A stretch of DNA of 36,150 nt, from positions 1-36,150 of the forward strand of contig JAGCGM010000269.1 of assembly GCA_017649635.1 (NCBI GenBank), written 5' to 3'. Positions within the stretch are counted from its first letter, which is position 1. Every line of letters starts with the position of its first letter. Shown piece after piece: positions 31,289 to 36,150 of the stretch. The position numbers and the translations under genes were made by a program. The notes beneath the pieces were generated by a model. The model made no database searches and was not told the origin of the DNA. It was given only the letters and a program-made list of their open reading frames with translations. This DNA is from Paludibacteraceae bacterium. Its GTDB lineage: Bacteria > Bacteroidota > Bacteroidia > Bacteroidales > Paludibacteraceae.

Positions 31289-33964
31289 ATGGGGCAGGAT
31301 AACCAAGACGGACTCAAAAAAACGCTCGATTTCTCACGGGCTATCGGAATTCTATTTTACCTTCTAAACATATATTGGTATTGCCAAACATTCTTCGCGG
31401 CCATACTTCCCGATGGCGTGTACGAACGCACCTACCAATTCCTCCACATGGTGAACCAGAAGCTCCACCTATTCGGCTCCGTGTACATCACACTCTTCAT
31501 CGCCCTGCTCTTCATCGCCTTCTATGGCTGGGCGGAGCGCGGAAAGAAGGAGGAGAAGATCCAAATGAACCCGTTCATCTCCCCTATCTGCAATTTCCTC
31601 GAGAAGCTTGGCATCATCGACAGGGGAGAAAACGGGCGTGTCATGGAAGAGAACGACAACGGAAAAATAGTGCTCAAAATCAAACCTATACGCACGGAGG
31701 GCTGGTGCATCATCGCCTTTGGGCTCTTCTTCGTGGTTCTCAGTCCGGCCATGCTGCGGATTCCACAACCACTCGTTATGACCATCGCCTATATACTCAT
31801 CAGCGGAGTAGGCATCCTCTATTTCATCTTCGGAGGCAACTACATCCACAAGGTGAGCCGCTCCTTCGAGGAGACGAACAGCGAAAACGAAGAGTCGTTC
31901 AAACAGAACGAGGAACTGATCGACAACCCCTACTCCGTCAACCTGAGGACTCAATACAGGTTCAAAGGGAAGGAGCGCGAGGGCTGGATCAACGTGGTGA
32001 ACCCGTTCCGCGCGACGAGCGTGCTGGGCACCCCGGGCTCAGGAAAGACCTATGCGGTCATCAACGAGTTCATCCGCCAGCACATGAAGAAGAACTTCAC
32101 GATGTATTGCTACGACTTCAAATTCCCGGACCTCTCCACCATCGTCTACAACCACATGAAATGGAACGAGGAATCATTCAAGGCGAAGTACGGCGTGAAA
32201 CCTAAATTCTGCGTGATCAATTTCGACGACCCGAGGCGCTCGCTCCGCTGCAACCCGATCCACCCGATGTTCATGAGCGACATCACGGACGCCTACGACA
32301 GCGCCTACACCATCATGCTGAACCTCAACAAGAGCTGGGCACAGAAGCAAGGCGAATTCTTCGTGGAGTCTCCGATCAACTACCTTACCGCCTCCATCTG
32401 GTACTTGAAGGAGGTCGAAGGGGGCAAATACTGTACCCTCCCGCACGTCATCGAATGGATCAACGCGAAATACAGCGACTGCATACCGCTGATGAGCATG
32501 AACCCGAGCCTCGTCAACTACATGTCCGCCTTCATGGAGGCCTGGGAAGGCGGGGCGCAGGACCAATTGCAAGGTCAGATCGCCTCTGTCCGCATTCCGC
32601 TCTCACGCATCAGCTCGCCTCAACTCTACTGGGTGATGACGGGGAACGACTTCACACTGGACCTCAACAACCCGGAGGAACCCAAGGTGCTCTGCGTCGG
32701 CAACAACCCGGAGAAGAAGGATATCTACGCCACCGCCCTAGGCCTATACAACGGGCGCATCGTGAAGGTCATCAACAAGAAGGGAAGACACCCGATCTCC
32801 CTGATCATCGACGAGTTGCCGACCATCTTCTTCAGGGGATTGGACAACCTCATCGCCACCGCCCGCTCCAACAAGGTGTCGGTCTGCCTAGGCTACCAAG
32901 ACTTCACCCAACTGATACGCGACTACGGCGAGAAGGAGGCGAAAGCAATCATCAACACCATAGGCAACCTCTTCTGCGGGCAGGTGACGGGCGACACCGC
33001 CACCCAGCTCGAGAAACGTTTCGGCAAGAACATGCAACGCAGGAAGAGCCAAAGCTACAACTCGTCGGGTGTATCCACCAGCATCAGCGAGCAAAACGAC
33101 ACCATGATACCTGCCTCGAAAATCTCCACACTGACACAAGGGACATTCGTGGGCGCCGTGGCGGACAACTTCGGAGAGGAGATTTCCGAAAAGATATTCA
33201 ACGCCAAAATCGTCATCGACAACGAGGCGGTCAAAGCGGAGGAAGCCGCCTACGAACCATTGCCGGCCTTCTACAACTTCGACTCGCCTACCGAGGTGAG
33301 CGAGCTCAAACAATTCACCTTGGCCTTCATGAAGAGACATTACGTGGTTGCCTGCAACAACGCCGAGACGCTACGCGACCTCATGAGCATACAAAGCTCG
33401 GACGTGCAACCGTTCCTGGATATCTTCTTCGGATTCGCCGACTTCATCACCGAAACGGGGAAGGAGATCAGCGGACTATGCGCCGAACTGATCGAGAGCA
33501 TCGAGGCCATGGCCACCGACCGAGAGTCCGCCATATCACTCCCCGAAAGCATGAGGGAGGCCATCATCTCCTTCATCAAAGAACCGAAAGTGACCAGTTG
33601 GATCGCCAAGGAGAAGGAATTCAGGGAGAATAAATATGCCGCGGAGAGCGTCAAGGTGGGGGAAACGCTCAGAGAGGTCATGGGACTGATCGACAACATG
33701 GAGGAGAGCGGAAGCAGACAGACATCCCCTGTCATCTCTCTTCTGGAGAAAATAAACGGGCATTTCACCGAGATGAGAAACTTCAATGCGAAGGTGAAGG
33801 AAATCCGGGACAATACCATGAACGAAATCCTGAAAGCGCAAGAGGAAAAGGTTCGCACCGACATCAAGGGACTCATGGAAAGACAGCTGGAAATACTAAA
33901 CAACGACAAAAGATGGGAGAGCCTCTCCCGCCGCAGGAAAGAGGCGTTAGGCATCGAAGAATAA
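31289..33964 (+). CDS. Orphan YWFCY/TraG (VirD4)-type coupling ATPase
   Basis: This protein of 891 residues (from MGQDNQDGLKKTLDFSRAI; another ATG lies at 31202) belongs to the TraG/TraD/VirD4 family. In Bacteroidota these coupling proteins, often annotated MobC or TraG, start with a YWFCY membrane domain; here the motif reads LLNIYWYCQTFF. Several transmembrane helices occupy about residues 20-180. Walker A is GTPGSGKTYAV near 252 and Walker B is SLIIDELPTIFF near 507. A TraM-recognition-like block QDFTQLIRDYGEKEAKAIINTIGN follows. About 230 C-terminal residues are helical (CAELIESIEAMATDRES... EVMGLIDNMEESG) and unlike ordinary couplers. No relaxase, tra gene, att site or transposase is nearby, so a role other than conjugation is possible. 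Identification of the ATPase family is firm. Confidence 0.85.
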   Translation: MGQDNQDGLKKTLDFSRAIGILFYLLNIYWYCQTFFAAILPDGVYERTYQFLHMVNQKLHLFGSVYITLFIALLFIAFYGWAERGKKEEKIQMNPFISPICNFLEKLGIIDRGENGRVMEENDNGKIVLKIKPIRTEGWCIIAFGLFFVVLSPAMLRIPQPLVMTIAYILISGVGILYFIFGGNYIHKVSRSFEETNSENEESFKQNEELIDNPYSVNLRTQYRFKGKEREGWINVVNPFRATSVLGTPGSGKTYAVINEFIRQHMKKNFTMYCYDFKFPDLSTIVYNHMKWNEESFKAKYGVKPKFCVINFDDPRRSLRCNPIHPMFMSDITDAYDSAYTIMLNLNKSWAQKQGEFFVESPINYLTASIWYLKEVEGGKYCTLPHVIEWINAKYSDCIPLMSMNPSLVNYMSAFMEAWEGGAQDQLQGQIASVRIPLSRISSPQLYWVMTGNDFTLDLNNPEEPKVLCVGNNPEKKDIYATALGLYNGRIVKVINKKGRHPISLIIDELPTIFFRGLDNLIATARSNKVSVCLGYQDFTQLIRDYGEKEAKAIINTIGNLFCGQVTGDTATQLEKRFGKNMQRRKSQSYNSSGVSTSISEQNDTMIPASKISTLTQGTFVGAVADNFGEEISEKIFNAKIVIDNEAVKAEEAAYEPLPAFYNFDSPTEVSELKQFTLAFMKRHYVVACNNAETLRDLMSIQSSDVQPFLDIFFGFADFITETGKEISGLCAELIESIEAMATDRESAISLPESMREAIISFIKEPKVTSWIAKEKEFRENKYAAESVKVGETLREVMGLIDNMEESGSRQTSPVISLLEKINGHFTEMRNFNAKVKEIRDNTMNEILKAQEEKVRTDIKGLMERQLEILNNDKRWESLSRRRKEALGIEE

Positions 33965-34002
33965 AGGAATTCCCCCCAGAAATCGCAGGGGAAAGAAAAC
34001 CA

Positions 34003-34052
34003 TTCATCGAACAGACTACCTGATTCATCGATTCAACAGCCCGTTTCATCGA
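34003..34052 (+). repeat. Three TTCATCGA direct repeats with exact 21-bp period
   Basis: TTCATCGA occurs at 34003-34010, 34024-34031 and 34045-34052; the second and third continue as TTCATCGATTCA. The period is exactly 21 bp, two helical turns, so all sites face one side of the DNA. The last repeat ends 29 bp before the -7 box of the lipoprotein gene (34082). Likely an array for an activator. Confidence 0.7.
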
Positions 34053-34081
34053 TTCAATTTTCAAAACGGACTCTACCTAAC

Positions 34082-34089
34082 TATATTTG
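34082..34089 (+). promoter_or_regulatory. Predicted -7 box for the Cys/His-rich lipoprotein gene
   Basis: TATATTTG, exact consensus, 33 bp before the ATG at 34123. The earlier in-frame ATG at 34087 falls inside the box and is rejected. Confidence 0.6.
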
Positions 34090-34122
34090 TGTCAGAAGGT
34101 TAAACCAATTAAACACGAAAAA

Positions 34123-34668
34123 ATGAAGAAACTAATTACCATTTTATCAACTATGTTGTTCAGCGCAATCATGATGAGTTCATGTTGCAACTGCGACAAG
34201 AACTGTCAGGAACAATGTCCGAACAAAGAGGAAGAGAACATCGAAGCCGGTTGCCCCGACAAACCGTTCTGCGACAAGAAAGGACCAGACGGGCGGAGGC
34301 ACAGAGGTCCACAAAGAGGAGAATGCCGAGGCGAATTTCCAGGCGGGTTCCCGGGGATGGACGAAAAGATGGAGAAGTGGATGAAGTTCGACAGTCTCTC
34401 TGTTGACGAACAAAAGGAGCTGATCAAGGAGCGTAAGGCGCAGATTGATGAAATGGAGGCGAAGAAAGCCGAGTTGGAGCAGAAATGGGCTGATTTCGAC
34501 AACCTGACCATCGAGGAGCAAAAGCAACTGATCGACATGAAATCGTGTCCGATGTTCGGGTTCCGTAAAGGATGCCACAAGGGACCACACCCAGGCGCAG
34601 GAATGCACGAAGGGAAGAGAGGCCCTAAACATCACGGCCCGCGCCCAGACAAAAAAGACAATGAATAA
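34123..34668 (+). CDS. Cys/His-rich lipoprotein with two LTxxQ-like repeats (Spy/CpxP-like?)
   Basis: From 34123 the product has 181 residues, starting with a lipoprotein signal (MKKLITILSTMLFSAIMMSSC, lipobox Cys near residue 21). A Cys cluster follows (CCNCDKNCQEQCPN, then CPDKPFC). Then come two related segments, FDSLSVDEQKELIKE and FDNLTIEEQKQLIDM, joined by a charged coiled coil. FDxLxxxEQKxLI resembles the LTxxQ motif of Spy/CpxP periplasmic proteins, which sense or buffer protein and metal stress; this is resemblance only. The tail is rich in Gly, His, Pro and Lys (GCHKGPHPGAGMHEGKR...KHHGPRPDKK) and could bind metal. I do not recognise a family. It is probably regulated through the three 21-bp repeats upstream and ends at a strong terminator. 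Confidence 0.68.
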   Translation: MKKLITILSTMLFSAIMMSSCCNCDKNCQEQCPNKEEENIEAGCPDKPFCDKKGPDGRRHRGPQRGECRGEFPGGFPGMDEKMEKWMKFDSLSVDEQKELIKERKAQIDEMEAKKAELEQKWADFDNLTIEEQKQLIDMKSCPMFGFRKGCHKGPHPGAGMHEGKRGPKHHGPRPDKKDNE

Positions 34669-34760
34669 TTCACAATAATACACACTGAAAATGACATGAA
34701 GCGAAAAGCTCATAAACGAACATTTACATACACTAGCAATAAATAAAAACTACTTTTTAG

Positions 34761-34794
34761 CCGCCATCTGACGAGATGTCAGGTGGCGGTTTTT
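34761..34794 (+). terminator. Intrinsic terminator of the lipoprotein gene
   Basis: A 12-bp stem (CCGCCATCTGAC with GTCAGGTGGCGG, one G-T wobble; loop GAGAT) is followed by TTTTT at 34790-34794. It ends 22 bp before the next promoter. Confidence 0.9.
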
Positions 34795-34815
34795 GCTATA
34801 CTCTTCATTTTATGC

Positions 34816-34823
34816 TATATTCG
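34816..34823 (+). promoter_or_regulatory. Predicted -7 box for the ammonia-lyase gene
   Basis: TATATTCG followed by CGG, the TTCG variant also seen before the HelD-like and TauE-like genes. Leader of about 20 nt to the ATG at 34848. Confidence 0.5.
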
Positions 34824-34847
34824 CGGAGACTAAGTAAGCAGAAAAGG

Positions 34848-36150
34848 ATGCAAAAAGAATTAGATTATATTTCAATAGAAGATATTGAATCCATGCTGTA
34901 CGGAGGGCAAAAGATCGCCTTCTCGCCCAGCGTCAAAGAGAGGGTACGTAAGAGCTACGAATTCCTCGAGGAGTTTTCCAAAGACCGCGTCATCTACGGC
35001 ATAAACACAGGGTTCGGGCCGATGGCCCAATACCGGGTCAGCGACGACGAACGAGAGCAGTTACAATACAACATCATCCGTAGCCACTCGGCGGGGGCGG
35101 GCAACCCTCTCCCCAACATCTACGTGAAGGCGGCCATGATCGCCCGTATCGGCACCTTCATCCAAGGGGAGTCAGGCGTACACCCTGAATTGGTGGAGCT
35201 CTTGGCATCGTTCATCAACCACGACATCTTCCCATTCATACCCGAGCACGGAAGCGTAGGCTCCAGCGGAGACCTCGTGCAGTTGGCGCACATGGCGCTC
35301 ACACTGATCGGGGAAGGCAAAGTCCACTACGAAGGGCAATTCCAACCCGCCTCCGAAGTGCTGAAGAAACTCGGGCTGAAACCGTTAGGCATACATGTGC
35401 GTGAGGGACTCTCCGTCACCAACGGCACCTCCTTCATGACTGGCATCGGACTGGTCAACCTCTTCGATGCGAAGCGACTGTTGCAATGGGCGGTCATAGC
35501 CTCAGTGATGGTCAATGAGATCGCCTCCTCCTATGACGACTTCATGGCGGCGAAGCTCAACGAGGTGCGTCGCCAACCCGGGCAGAGCGAAATCGCCCGA
35601 ATGCTCCGCGAATGGAGCGCAGGCAGCCAATGCATGCTCAGCCGCGAGAAGGAACTCTACGACGGAGGCCACCAGGGCGAAAGCGTATTCAAGCATAAAG
35701 TGCAACCCTACTACTCGTTGCGTTGCGTGCCGCAGATCCTCGGTCCTGTACTGGAGACCCTGCAAAACACGGAGCGGGTATTGGTGAACGAAGTCAATTC
35801 GGCGACGGACAACCCGATCGTGGACGTCGAGACGCAGACCGTCTACCATGGCGGCAACTTCCACGGAGACTACGTCTCATTCGAGATGGACAAACTGAAA
35901 ATCGCCATCACCAAACTAACCATGCTGATGGAGCGACAGATGAACTATCTCTTCCACGACCGCATCAACGGCATCCTCCCGCCATTCGTCAACATGGGTG
36001 TGTTAGGGCTCAACTACGGCATGCAGGCGTGCCAATTCACGGCGACCTCCACCACGGCGGAGTGCCAAACGCTCTCCAACCCGATGTACGTGCACTCCAT
36101 ACCGAACAACAACGACAACCAGGACGTCGTCAGCATGGGAACCAACTCCG
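34848..36150 (+). CDS. Aromatic amino acid (tyrosine) ammonia-lyase, FjTAL-like; partial, 3' end outside window
   Basis: The 434 visible residues match the MIO-dependent ammonia-lyase family (histidine, phenylalanine, tyrosine). Motifs are YGINTGFGPMAQYR, RSHSAGAGNPL (selectivity pair Ser79-His80), the MIO-loop GSVGSSGDL (139-141 Ser-Ser-Gly), NGTSFMTG and NNNDNQDVVSMGTNS (Gln425). Gln425 replaces the Glu typical of histidine lyases. From memory, the Flavobacterium johnsoniae tyrosine ammonia-lyase has nearly the same segments (MAQYR, RSHSSGTG, SLRCVPQILGPVLE, VYHGGNFHGDY, NNNDNQD), so I favour tyrosine deamination to 4-coumarate. In Bacteroidota such enzymes start aryl-polyene or dialkylresorcinol synthesis. 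The usual MIO triad is Ala-Ser-Gly. The substrate is inferred, not shown. Confidence 0.85.
   Translation, partial: MQKELDYISIEDIESMLYGGQKIAFSPSVKERVRKSYEFLEEFSKDRVIYGINTGFGPMAQYRVSDDEREQLQYNIIRSHSAGAGNPLPNIYVKAAMIARIGTFIQGESGVHPELVELLASFINHDIFPFIPEHGSVGSSGDLVQLAHMALTLIGEGKVHYEGQFQPASEVLKKLGLKPLGIHVREGLSVTNGTSFMTGIGLVNLFDAKRLLQWAVIASVMVNEIASSYDDFMAAKLNEVRRQPGQSEIARMLREWSAGSQCMLSREKELYDGGHQGESVFKHKVQPYYSLRCVPQILGPVLETLQNTERVLVNEVNSATDNPIVDVETQTVYHGGNFHGDYVSFEMDKLKIAITKLTMLMERQMNYLFHDRINGILPPFVNMGVLGLNYGMQACQFTATSTTAECQTLSNPMYVHSIPNNNDNQDVVSMGTNS

Noticed and set aside
1..36150. CRISPR array, tRNA, rRNA or insertion sequence
   Set aside because: No regularly spaced repeats, tRNA-like cloverleafs or transposase frames were recognised by eye.

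Overview
This window looks like chromosomal DNA from a member of the Bacteroidales (phylum Bacteroidota). Three things point there. Nearly every gene with its own promoter is preceded by the Bacteroidota -7 element TAnnTTTG or its variant TAnnTTCG, and there are no convincing Shine-Dalgarno sites. The gene families are typical of the phylum: a DUF6089-uppS-bamA-ompH-ompH cluster, DUF4286-ruvC, ribBA with an LptF/G permease, a hybrid two-component-like regulator, a YWFCY-type TraG protein and a FjTAL-like ammonia-lyase. One secreted esterase ends in what looks like a type IX secretion (T9SS) sorting domain, which favours the Tannerellaceae/Porphyromonadaceae side over Bacteroides proper. Coding DNA is visibly GC-richer than the intergenic DNA. 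I do not name a genus.

Layout. 1-4900 (minus strand): ribBA (cut by the window edge), an LptF/LptG permease, a START-like protein, and the tight operon DUF4286-ruvC-RidA-like. 4900-9540 (plus): a kinase fused to a RapZ C-terminal domain, an iron-type alcohol dehydrogenase, a dispersed intergenic repeat, a YitT-family membrane protein and a TauE/SafE-family exporter. 9685-10463 (minus): a zeta-toxin-like P-loop protein with a small upstream partner. 10882-11793 (plus): a CDF metal transporter. 11871-17140 (minus): purL, a TSCPD protein and a beta-barrel-like secreted protein. 17513-24440 (plus): a HelD-type helicase, a T9SS-type esterase and a large sensor-regulator. 24474-30738 (minus): murI and the envelope cluster ompH-ompH-bamA-uppS-DUF6089. 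31289-36150 (plus): an orphan TraG/VirD4-like ATPase, a Cys/His-rich lipoprotein and a tyrosine/aromatic ammonia-lyase cut by the window end.

How genes work together. bamA, two Skp/OmpH chaperones, uppS and (behind a terminator) murI serve outer-membrane protein assembly and peptidoglycan precursor supply. The kinase-RapZ fusion probably ties amino-sugar phosphorylation to sensing of an amino-sugar phosphate. The ammonia-lyase at the right edge closely resembles Flavobacterium tyrosine ammonia-lyase and may open an aryl-polyene/dialkylresorcinol pigment locus outside the window.

Most interesting non-coding content. Two near-identical small-RNA-like units lie 15 kb apart on opposite strands. 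Each has an identical 14-bp palindrome, a -7 box, a 32-nt identical core and a terminator-like hairpin. Three copies of TTCATCGA spaced exactly 21 bp lie upstream of the Cys/His-rich lipoprotein promoter. A long hairpin plus T-run sits just before the start codon of a sensor-regulator that has lost its kinase core.
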